NCBI GenBank assembly: GCA_015179025.1
Contig: WHUX01000143.1
Span: forward strand, 1-64,000
Direction: 5' to 3'
Length of the DNA stretch: 64,000 nt
DNA from: Terfezia claveryi
Lineage: Eukaryota > Ascomycota > Pezizomycetes > Pezizales > Pezizaceae
In this document: positions 24,498-34,729 of the stretch, piece by piece
How positions within the stretch are numbered: the stretch's first letter is position 1
How the letters are laid out: every line of letters starts with the position of its first letter
Made by a program: the position numbers and the translations under genes
Notes under the pieces: model-generated
The model's input: the letters and a program-made list of their open reading frames with translations, nothing else
Told to the model about the DNA's origin: nothing
The model's database searches: none

Positions 24498-25703
24498 CTA
24501 CTCTTTTGCCTGTTCCCCAACTTCTAGTCCCTTATTCGTAGTTTCTATAACTGTTTCAGCAGCTTGTAGAGTACATTTTTGTATGTTTAGGCAAGTTCTA
24601 ACCCCATGTCCTATTCCTCTACAATAGAAGCACCTCCCTTCAGCCATTCTTTTTGCTTTTTTCTCTGGAGATATCTTTATCCTTCTTGTAGACAAATCAA
24701 TGGGCCCAGGGTAGGTACCCATGGCTGTAGAGATAGAAGGAGTTTGGACTGTTTGGAGGTTAACTGGAGTGGGAGCAGTAGAGTATGATATCATTTGAGG
24801 AATTGGTCCAACACAATTACTTATTTAGGTTTGTAGTATACAACGACAAGTATTTAGCCCTTGGCAGACCTCCACATACTTGTTAAACTCCGTGGACTCA
24901 GGATATATGGCGAGGAGATCATGTTGTAGTTGGTAGGAAAGTCCGTGCTTTAGAGATACTAACTTAGCTGTATTATCCCAACTCGTCTCAGCTGCATATC
25001 ATTGAAATTTTGCAAAATAAGCAGCAAACTCTTTGGCTCCTTAAATCATTGTTTGTAGTTTGTACTCTGTTTTGGCTACTCAATTTGGATCACCGAATGC
25101 ATTTTCAAGAATAGTAATAAGTGCTGCTAGGTTGGTCAAGTTTACCATATTGTTTTCAACGTAAGGGGTAACCTAATCTAGAGCATCTTTAGCTAAGGAA
25201 TTTACTGCTAGTCGAAGTTTTGCTTGTTCGTCACTATAAGTAGCAGTCTTTAGCTATAGTTAGGTAAGGAAAAGATACAGCTTATTTCAGTCTTTTCCAG
25301 ATAATTTTTCTGGGTTGGGTATCTTCTCTAAATAACCCCCTCCTTCTCCTAGTTATAACTAAGCCAAAGTCGCATTGATAGCCCTCATGTCTTCCAACTG
25401 TATTCGAAGCTCATTAATTACTGTCTCTTGAGTAGTTACTTCATCTTGTAACTCTTGAGTGGCTGTGTATAAGGTTGTATCTTCTTGTTGCCATGCCGTG
25501 AGTTGATTCATTAAGTTCGTTACTTGGGTTTGTAATCTTATGATATCTTGTCATTGGTTAGGTAGCTCTAGTAGCTGATCTAGTAGAGTAATAGTTTTAT
25601 TGAGTATTTCGGTATAGTCTTGATTTACTGAGTTCAATACAGTTCGCAAACAAGAAACTAGGTTGACAATAACAGTTGGCAATTCAACAACGGGCTCAGT
25701 CAT
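24498..25703 (-). pseudogene. gag: Element C gag with CCHC zinc knuckle
   Basis: Starts at the ATG at 25703-25701, about 37 bp inside the LTR as in family B. An N-terminal helical/coiled-coil part (about 25640-25370) is followed by a capsid-like region (about 25340-24880) and a nucleocapsid knuckle CFYCRGIGHGVRTC (CX2CX4HX4C) near 24640-24590. A long open stretch at 24794-24498 survives; the rest has several stops. Gag would package element RNA. Confidence 0.78.
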
Positions 25704-25739
25704 TGTTCATAGCTAGGGGTTGTACTCAGTGGAGTATAT

Positions 25740-26252
25740 TGACACAACATAGTATAATGGCATAAGTCATTGGCTGTGGCTATAACTAAAGATGTGACTT
25801 TAAGGAGTATATGAAGACAAGACTATAACTGTAGATTGAAGTATCAAGACAAAAGGCAGAGTCCATATTACCAAGGTTATAATACAAGACATTGCTTAAA
25901 TAACAAGAACAAGAAATGACAACTATAGCTTCCTATATATATGATTGCCATAGCCAAAGGAGTAGTGCCCGGCTAACTTAATATCACTTGCGATTGCAAG
26001 TGATACTCTGTAATCCACCTCTCTTATCCCTTCTAGTATTAAGATACTCACTTGGCAGGACCAACTCAGCTGGGAAGGCCTGCTATTAGCTGATACTCGA
26101 ACAAGTCTATTCAAGTGTCAAATACCATGCTGACACTCAAACAAGCCTGTTCAGGTATCAAATACCTCGCAAGTAAATTCAAATACTACGCTAACACTTG
26201 AACAATCCTGTTCGGATGTCAAATACCTCGCAAGTAAATTAACACCATGACA
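25740..26252 (-). repeat. 5' LTR of element C
   Basis: About 513 bp, TGACAC to CCATGACA on the plus strand, placed upstream of the C gag start at the same distance as in B. It carries three copies of the near-palindromic 28-mer (26092-26119, 26132-26159, 26193-26220), two of them separated by identical spacer sequence (AATACCTCGCAAGTAAATT). The partner LTR is missing, so the left boundary is inferred. Confidence 0.65.
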
Positions 26253-27062
26253 ATACTATTATCTAACCTATTATATAATTTAAAATCAATATAATAGAAA
26301 CTTCTTAAAACTACTAGAAAATATAAGTATAAGTAGTATATAACTTACCAAATAAGTTATACTTATTATTATAATGAAATACATAAGTTACTATACCTTT
26401 ATTATTATCTACTAGCTGTACATAATACTATAGTAGCTTGATAATAGCTGATTTTACTAGGTTAAAAGTTAGAATATTATAGAAGTTATATTTTATTTAA
26501 AAATTGAATATGACTTTCTTATAAAAGGTATTAAAGCTATCTAGATATCTCTATAAGTCTTAAGGCTTATAGTTCTAGTACTTTATTAATCTACTAAATG
26601 TAGTCTTTTTATAGTTTATATATCTTGTCTTTATTTATTACTTTTCTATTTAAGAATTCCTACTAATTCTTACTTATTATTACTTTTCTTTTAGGGACTA
26701 GTAAAGGTATTTTCTACACTCACCTTTACTTGAGCTACTAGTCTAGTATATCACTTTCCTATTACATAATATTTTAATCTTTTCTTAAAGTAAACTTATC
26801 TAGATTTTCTTTTATTTTCTAATTATTATTATATTATATAACTTAGTAAGTAGATCTATAAAATTATCTTTTTCTAGTATCAATTTAAGTCTAAAGTACT
26901 TTTATTATACTTGATAACAAATATAATAATAGTAATATTTAATATAGTAACTATGCCAATAGAATTTACTAGTTTTTACTAAGTAAAATACTTTTTTTCT
27001 ATTTATAGTAAATATTAAATTAGTTATTATTTAGAGTTTTACTAAGAATTATATTTCTTAAG
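26253..27062. other. AT-rich gene-free tract
   Basis: I see no coding region, RNA gene or paired repeat here. It is dominated by TA, CTA and TAG trinucleotides, as expected of RIP-saturated DNA. Confidence 0.6.
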
Positions 27063-27284
27063 TAGTATGATCTACTTAGTAATGATCAGCAATTACGTAG
27101 CGATCAGCATGCTTACCACACCCAATATAAAAATCACTTAATATATCTACTAACTCTTACAATATCCCAGCAATAAAAACAATATATATATTCTAAAATA
27201 ACTCAAGAAAAATAAATATCATACTCCTAATTTACCAAAATTTACCCTGAATCCACTATAGTTATCAAATACTCTCTCCTACAA

Positions 27285-29472
27285 CTACCCCCCTTCTTTT
27301 ATGACCACTTTAACCACCTTTCCCATATAGCCTACCAGAGCCTCTACTAGCAGCTGCAGGCTCCCTATATGTTTATTCTATAAGTTTAATTAGTTTTAAG
27401 TCATGCAAAATCATAGTGATAAAGATACATCTACTATAAAGTGCCATAAATAACATTATACTCACCAATCTCTACAAATCAGCCTTCTTGGTATTGAACT
27501 TTAAGTACCTTGTAGCTCTGGATCGAGCTAGATTCTCATGACCACACCCCCTAGTACTTTGAGTACCCATTCTTGCAGTTTTGAACCCCACAGGCACCTC
27601 CTGGGCTGCCTTAGCCTTCTCTTCTTTAGCTAACCTATATGCTTCTCGATTTGTAGCCTTATCAGCCTCAAAAGCTTTAGCACTTATAACTCGTACCTTT
27701 TTATATTCAATATAGGCTTAATCTAGTATATGAGGGCCCTGGATCTACTTAGTTGAACAAGGCTTGACCTTCTTACCATTTCGAAGCTGTTAGAACATTT
27801 GAGAGGAGGGGTCAATGATCTGGTATCAAATTACTCTCTTTTCAAGGTAATTGAGTTCTTTATTAATAGCTGCTCTCAAATAAGGGGTAATAGTGAGCTT
27901 TAAGAGTACTGAGCATATGCTAACAACCTTGACTAGAGTTGAGATAGCAGGTGTAGGAATATTGATAGCAGAGGTAGCAGTAGAGGCAGCAACTCAGCTA
28001 AGTACTTCTTCTGGTTGGAGTAGCTATATTCCAGTCGCTTCAAACTCACTGAGAATATTAGGCTTGGTAATTACTTGATTCTGAATAATACACAAGCAAT
28101 TCTAGACCTCTGACTTACTAATAGGCTTATTAGGGTGGTAATATATAAAGTCCTGGAAGGTAGTACAGTAGGCTCTTAATAGTGGTCCAAAGTATGCTAC
28201 ATCTAGAGGCTGCATTAGGTGTGTTGAATGCGAAGAGAGGTAATATATGACAATGTAATAGTTAAGACTATATTTAACTACAGGGTAGGCAATATGGCTA
28301 CTATAGCCAACTACAATTAGCATACGCCACCCCTCCTCTGCCTTCAGTTTTGTGTATTGGTCAAAATACTTAAATATATAATCTAAGCCTAGTTTATTAT
28401 CCACTAGGTAATTGAGTAAAGGTTGCCAGCCTTATATCACTAGTAACATACCATCCATCACAATGAACCTTATTCGCTCAAATAATAAATAGTAGTAACC
28501 TATAACTTGCAATGTCTTAGTTTGATGTCTCAGTTTAATATCTTAGTTGGTTTAAATAAGCAATCTTGAACTAACCTATAGCACTGCATCAGGAAAGAAA
28601 ATAGTTTGTCTCTAGTGTCTCTAGAGACAGTATTGCCACTGGAGACAAGGTATGTCTCCACGATTGGCAGAATGTCTCCCAGTGTCTCCAGGAGATACTA
28701 GGAGACACTGGGAGACATATAGGAGACACTCAGGAGACACCTAGGAGACATAAAAGACATAAAAGATACCAGAAACAACCCTGTCTCCTGGAGACACTAC
28801 CTAGCGTCCCGATGCCACTTTTTTCTTGCTGATGTGATAGTCTTAATGGAGGAGCAAAATTCCTGATTTCCATCAGTTAATATAAATTGCTTTTGCTATT
28901 GATAATGGTAGAGACTATTGTCTTTTGCTTACCAACTGCCAAACCTATAATAATGCCCTTTTCATTACACTTCCATAGGTTTTCGAGCTTGATTTTGTAC
29001 TGGTGTATAAGACTTCATAATGTACAATACTATTTAGCTTGCTTATCTAGTGTCACAGCAACTTTAGCCCGAGACTTCTCCAAAAATTGATAATACTTGA
29101 GATTCACACTAAAGTATTGGGAAAGGAAGTGCTTAGTCCAATTGACATTAGAAATGATTTTCTTTTTTAAACTACAAGCTTGTAAAATCCGAATTGCTAT
29201 TGACACTAGTATGAGGATTATAACAAGGAAGTAGAGGTTTCTTATCCTTCTATACTAGTTAATAACTGCCTTCTCCTCACTAGCTATAAAAAGCTACTAT
29301 AATTGTCAAGCTTTTGATTATGGTGCCTGCACCCCCTAGCATTGATACTAAATGCCTTTACTAACTGGGCTTTGGACTCTATAGGATATTTACGAGTATA
29401 GTCAACTACTTACAAAAGTTACAAATCGTACAACTTGAGCTCAAGTTGTAACTCTTTTATCTTTTTGGACAT
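27285..29472 (-). pseudogene. Broken pogo/DDE_1 transposase
   Basis: The likely start is the ATG at 29472-29470 (MSKKIKELQ). The N-terminal part (about 29470-29100) resembles the helix-turn-helix DNA-binding region of pogo transposases (YTRKYP...A-x-G). The best-preserved part is 28404-28102: a GLDYIFKYFDQYTK segment, then a GWRMLIV-VGYSSH stretch where the family has a catalytic Asp before GxSSH and here has Val, then HLMQPLDVAYFGPL with the third acidic residue kept. Stops occur throughout and a 183-bp MITE interrupts the gene. It would have cut and pasted the element between the TIRs; it is dead. Confidence 0.83.
28613..28799. mobile_element. Small GTCTC-rich MITE nested in the pogo transposase
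   Basis: Flanked by TA on both sides (28613-28614, 28798-28799). The ends are inverted: GTGTCTCTAGAGACAG on the left against GTGTCTCCAGGAGACAG on the other strand of the right. Inside, a perfect 17-bp inverted repeat (TGTCTCCCAGTGTCTCC and its complement) flanks a short loop near 28670-28715, followed by several GGAGACA units. No coding capacity. It sits within transposase coding sequence, so it arrived later. Confidence 0.75.
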
Positions 29473-29879
29473 TTTTGGTAGTATAGTGGTTGTAAAATAA
29501 AGATAATAATGATATCCAAGTGGAGTTATAAAATAGTAATTGTTAGGTGATTGCTGATCATTACTAAGTAGGTCATACTATAGTCCTTTACTTCTTTATA
29601 TATAGCTATATATTTAGCATCTATTACTAATAGAACTATAATATTCTACCACTATAAATACTACCTTACCAGTTACTTCTTTAAGATAATCAATACTTTT
29701 ATTTAAGACTTGTAATTGTCTTTTCTATAGGAGGTATCCATATAAGTTTTAAGTTCAAAATTTTAAAGCTTTTTTAACCTTATTTCTTTCTAGTATTATT
29801 ATGTATAAATACTCTAATAAATACTTTGCTATCTTTAAGTTCTCTATTATAGATCTCAATACTTATCTTCTAAAGAAAT

Positions 29880-30260
29880 TAACCTAAATTGTAGTAATAT
29901 TACTAACTATAAGGATATATTGGAGAAGTAAATAGATAAGTACAGAGTAAAGTATAAATATAGGTATAATATAGGTATAATATAGACTGAATAAGAGTAA
30001 AGCTATATAAGACTTACAATACTAGTTAGGTCTTATTGTATTAACTATATAAATGTAGTGGAATATATAAAAGTTTAGATCTAATAATGAGTAATCAAAT
30101 GTAGACAATACTTCTTATAACAGTTTTAGTAGTATCAATATTTAGTAGTTGCCTAACTAGAAAGATACTTTCCAATTAGAAATACTGTAGTCTAATATAT
30201 ATTGATTAGATAGCTTAAACTACAATATATTGCAGTCAAGCTAATATGTAGGAGCTAAAC
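29880..30260 (+). repeat. Dispersed repeat E, copy 1
   Basis: This reads collinearly, with many transitions, with the reverse complement of about 62945-63330. Shared landmarks are a GGTCTTATTxTATTAACTATATAAA block, a TAGATCTxATAATxxG block and a CTACAATAxATxGCAGTCAAGCTA block. The length and internal TA-rich start suggest a solo LTR or a MITE, but no terminal structure can be fixed. Confidence 0.65.
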
Positions 30261-30449
30261 TTAAATACATCTAATAATGATATATAAATAATAGATAATA
30301 AAATATAATAGAAATAAAAAGAAAAATAAATATATAAGATTTGATATTAGAGGCTATATACTTTAATATACTAATATCTTTATCTACACTACTATATTTA
30401 TATAGTTAAGTAGGCTATATTATAGTTAGTATTATAGTAAAGTATTAGT

Positions 30450-31120
30450 TTAGCCCTTAAAGAAGTAAATCCCTTACTCAAGCTATAATAACTACTAGTC
30501 TCTACTACTAGCTTTCTCTGTTAGCTATTACTTTATACCCCTAGTCTTTTTTACTACTAGTACCCTTGCCACTAGCTCTCCTCTTCTGCTGCTAGCCTTT
30601 CTATCTTACTACTAACTCTCAGTACTAGTTCTCCTCTTTTACTACTAGTTCTTCTCTCCTACTGCTAGCTTTCCTCTCTTACTAGTAGCTTTTGCCTCTA
30701 TCTTTAGTCTCTTTCACTACTAGTTCCTACTACTAGTCCTTCTTAGCCTTTGCTACTAGTCCTTCCCAATTTCTACTACTAGTCTCTCTTACTATAAGTC
30801 TCTTCCTCTATTGCTAGTCCTACTACTAGTTTTATTAGTCTCTTCTATTACTAGTTGCTTTTACTACTAGTTCTTCTTACTACTTGCTCTTATTCCTGCT
30901 ATCAGTCTTGCTACTAGTCTTGCTATTAGTCTCTCCCACTACTAGTTTCTCCTACTGCTAGTCTCTCCTACTACTAGTCTCTCCTACCACTAACTTTTGC
31001 TCCTACTACTAGTTCCTCCTACTACTAGCTCTTATATAATAACTCTTTTCAAACTTTCCTACTACTAGCTCTTTTTATAATAACTCTCCCTCAAGCTCTC
31101 CCTCTATTAGATCTCTTACA
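30450..31120. repeat. Imperfect TACTACTAG / TCTCCT simple-sequence tract
   Basis: The trinucleotide CTA and the hexamer-like CTCTCC recur throughout with no fixed period. It could be a CAG/CTG-type or serine-codon microsatellite converted by C-to-T mutation, but that is inference. Confidence 0.65.
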
Positions 31121-32299
31121 ATAACTCCTCTTGAAAAAAAGAGAAAAAAAACTAACTTTACTTTTTTTTTTTTTTTTTTAATATTTTTTTTTCTTCTATG
31201 ATACCTTCTAACTATACTATTCATTAGTATCTATTATTGACCTACAATTAGAGTTAACTTACCTATCAGTCTACCTAATGTTTTTTTTTTTTAATAAAGA
31301 AAATAAGTAATAAAGATAATAGGCTAGTGAAGGTTGTATTTGAATATTTTCTTTTTGAAGATATATCAATTGTTTATAGTAATATTTCTCAATATGCAAA
31401 TGCTTCAATTGGTCAATACACTACTATAAAATATATTTCCCTTTAAACTTTGCTAGACCTTATAGATCTATAAATCTTTACAGCTTTGCATTAAGATCTA
31501 TCTAACTATTAATAGTTATTTGTTTGGCTATACTTATAGTAGAGGCTCAAGTTGCTAATATAGTGAGGAAGATAATAATAAAGTAAAGTATATTAATAGA
31601 GATGTTGTATTTATAAGTAGATATTATAGATATTATTCTATAGATGTATATTATTCTAGCTATAAAATATTGTACTATAGAAAATATTATATAGGAGAGA
31701 ATGTTATACTATAGAGGTATCTATTAAGGCTAGTACCTACTAACTATTAGTATTGTTACTGCTTTTAACTTAATTGCTACTATATTATCTATAAAGCTTA
31801 TATTAGCAGTTTATAGGATATATATAGAATTTTCTAACTACTAATTTATTAGATTAGCTAATAGAATTGTCAATTTCCCTAAAAGAAGAATTAATTTGCC
31901 AATTTAAAATTTAGTGTATAGAATAAAATGTTCCTGTAATAATCTTAAAGTAATGTATTTTAACATTTGTCTTAAATCATTGATTTTTAATTTTACCAGA
32001 CTTTATGGCTTTTTACTCAAACATATTTAATTCTGGTTATTACAGGCAGAAGACCACATACTTATATTCCGCTCGATATATTCTTCTCGTCACGTTAGGA
32101 TTAGGTTTCCATATAGTCCCCTTGCTAGTGCAGTCTGTCCTTTTTAACACCAACTAGACGAGGCTAACATAAACCCTACTAGGCACGACCGACCAAATCT
32201 GGTTGCCTACCGCCCCGCTAGACAAAACGGGTGGGTTACCAGTAATTTTATTTATTTAATTTTTAAAGTCTATACCCGCAATCAACATAAGAACCAGCC

Positions 32300-32916
32300 T
32301 GATGGGTACGCCTGGGCACGAGCCGAGCCCAAGGTTACACAGGCTCGAGCCGGCTCGAGACCAAGGTCACACAAGCTCGAGCCCAGGCTCGTTGCAACCG
32401 CGAAATACCGAAGGTACCCGCGGAGTGGAAATCTTCAAAATGCGTTGCATTCCCACCCTTTCCTCTGTTGTTTTTTCATCTCAATTACACAACCTCCACC
32501 GGCAGTCCAGGAGTTCATTACCTCCCTTCAGAATTTACAACTACAGTCGCTCAATTTCCGACATAACCAACCACGCCTACCAACACAAGAGGGGGAAACT
32601 ACACAAATTGATGAAATCACCGCTGTATCTCGCTATGGTTGGAACCTACAATTCACTCGGTGGCTACAATATTGCAGTCCTACGTATCGTGCAATTTCGC
32701 TGTGGCCTTTAGGTGGGCGATAAGGGTTGAAATTGATTCTGTCCTATTTCCATGTCTGTTTATATCTGTATCTTTCATATTTCTGCGTCTTTCATATTTT
32801 CCATGACCTAGACACGTACGCAGTTATCTATTTCCTCTTGCAAATCTCGCGAGCCGGCTCGAGCCTACCCCCCAGGCTCGGCTCGAGCCGGCTCGTGCCC
32901 AGGCCTAGGTGATGGG
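32300..32916. mobile_element. hAT-like non-autonomous element (MITE)
   Basis: The ends TACGCCTGGGCACGAG (from 32307) and, on the other strand, TAGGCCTGGGCACGAG (to 32907) form 16-bp inverted repeats with one mismatch. Both continue into GAGCCGGCTCGAGCC-type palindromic subrepeats. TGATGGG occurs on both flanks (32300-32306, 32910-32916), an almost clean 7-8 bp duplication as made by hAT transposases. The 600-bp interior has no transposase. Two overlapping plus-strand open frames (32302-32723) exist but resemble nothing I recognise; a captured gene fragment is possible. Confidence 0.65.
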
Positions 32917-33564
32917 TGGGTATAATAATACCAAAGCTATATCTATATCTTATCAGGAACACTGACCAAACACTTGTAGACCATACTAGGCATGCATTGA
33001 AACAAAGTCTAAAAGGACAATACGCAACCAACATGAAACCCATATTTCACACCCTAGAGCCCTAGTGTATGAAATGCATATCCATCCATGGACTGGTAAT
33101 CCCAAGCGTTAACCCCTACTAACATCAAGATAAAAACTAATGGGGGTGGAGAAAACAGTAATAGACTAACGCAGTCCATTAATTTAAGAATGGGTGCGTG
33201 GATTAGAAGGCAAAGGAAACTTTAAACTGGCGTGAGACAACCCTAAATTGTTGTACAAAAAAAGTATGAATGAATTTATAAAAAAACTATGAAAATCCAT
33301 AATATTAATACAACATATAAGTAAAAGCATGAAATAGTCTAATTAAGATAATGATGCTCTCAGCACCGAAGTCGAAAAGAGGTATTTGGTGTGTAACCTG
33401 TGAAGCATAAACGGTTCCATTGATCATCTTTAGCCTGAACTCTTACCCAAGTACTTACGCCAGTTAAACTAGCTGGTAATAGTGATGCTATTGAGTTGTG
33501 CTCGTAATTGTCCTGACTTCTCTTTGTTGTCCTCCTACCAGTGTGCTTCGCACCAGAAGTAGCG

Positions 33565-34729
33565 CTAGTCACCTTTGTGCTCGAATCCCCTTTGTACCCT
33601 GCCAATGGAAACAGGAGTGCCAGTACCAGCTTTCTCCACTGTTGCACTAGGCGGTGACCCCTTGCCCTCAGGAGCTTCACCTCGTCTCGGGCCTTCATCT
33701 GCGTTCTTTACTTCTGTTTTGATGCTAGTTATTCCCTGTAAGATATTAACATTCACTTCGTCAGCATTCTGCGTAATAGTTCTGTTTCTCAAGCCCCTCC
33801 TCTTCTTGGTTCCGGCAGATCTTCCCGCTGTATCGCATGACGGGGCTGATGAAGGTGGGCTCGGTCCTCGTTTTTGCTTCCGCATGATATTGGTATTCAT
33901 GATTCGTACTTGATATTATGCTTCAGGGGTCAGGTTTCCTTCTCAATGAAAGAAGAAAAAGCTATCGCGCGAAACAGTAACGCGGTAGCCCGAGTTGCGC
34001 ACCACTTGCGCGGATGGATGAGCTGCAGGCCCAACTCCCACGGCCCAGCCCAGACAGCGTATCAATTGTGAAAAAGGAAGGAAGAAACGGAAAGTCAAGA
34101 AAAGGAAACATACCCTCATCTTGTGATTTGGTAGCTTCATCCTCCTGCTCATCATAGTCACTGGCGCTGTATTCGTCCTCGGCTTCCGAATCGTAAGTGC
34201 TGCTTTTTGCACGCTCTTCAGGAGCCTGCCCCATCCACCAGTATCGCTTGTGCGGCTTCATGACCAAAATACCTAGGTCCGGCCTCGGCTTCGATTGCTT
34301 TTTGGCGTGATTCACGGGGATATCAAGCAATCTGTAGTATCTGCTCTGCAACCCGCTGATTGACCTGCTTTCCCATTGCCTACCAGTATCATGATCGTAG
34401 AGGTCATTATAGGCATGCATTACTTGAGTCCAAGTCATACAAAGATCATCTCTGTGGAATCGTATTGCGTCCTCCTGCTCTTCGGTATACTGAGGGCGTG
34501 GTGGCCGCGGGCCGGTATACCTATCCCTGTGGGTGGAGGTAGTCCCGAATATATCTGAACCTCCAGTGCGAGAGGCTACGTGTTCACTAGACTGCTCTTT
34601 CTCTGTGTATGAGTCTGCAGGTTGTGAGCTTGAGATCATTGCAGCCTGAAGCAGAGCGTTCACACCTTCTTCAACTTGAGATACTTGTCGTGGATTGCTG
34701 CTGCCCGCCGGATTTCCGCGAGTGCTCAT
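33565..34729 (-). CDS. Two-exon SANT/Myb-like hypothetical protein (319 aa)
   Basis: Exon 1 is 34729-34114 and exon 2 is 33908-33565. The 205-bp intron has GTATGT at 34113-34108, a CTGAC branch motif near 33931, and AG at 33910-33909. Splicing joins a phase-1 codon cleanly, giving 319 residues ending at the stop at 33565. Residues about 80-140 (EEQEDAIRFHRDDL, WTQVMHAYNDLY, SGLQSRYYRLL) match the helix-turn-helix pattern of fungal SANT/Myb-like proteins of unknown role. An acidic DSEAED stretch follows, and the second exon is basic and Pro/Ser-rich with a KKRRGLRNR nuclear-type signal. It sits in the GC-balanced island and has no RIP stops, so it is probably a host gene. DNA binding is inferred. 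Confidence 0.72.

Larger units (their letters stand above)
27063..29580 (-). mobile_element. Fot/pogo-like DNA transposon with TIRs and TA duplications
   Basis: Terminal inverted repeats of about 35 bp (left from 27065, right to 29578; GTATGA[TC]CTACTTAGTAA then TGATCAGCAAT) match with two or three differences. Each is flanked by TA (27063-27064, 29579-29580), the duplication expected of the Tc1/mariner/pogo superfamily. The interior carries a decayed minus-strand DDE_1 transposase and a nested MITE. Length without the MITE is about 2.3 kb, typical for this group. Confidence 0.85.
29581..32306. other. AT-rich tract with low-complexity and dispersed repeats, no gene
   Basis: About 29880-30260 matches the opposite strand of 62945-63330. 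About 30450-31120 is a pyrimidine-rich stretch of imperfect TACTACTAG and TCTCC units. Poly-T runs lie near 31160-31190 and 31280. From about 32040 the base composition rises sharply, marking the edge of a GC-balanced island. No protein-coding region could be supported. Confidence 0.6.

Noticed and set aside
28887..29090. 67-codon plus-strand frame
   Set aside because: Antisense to the pogo transposase remnant.
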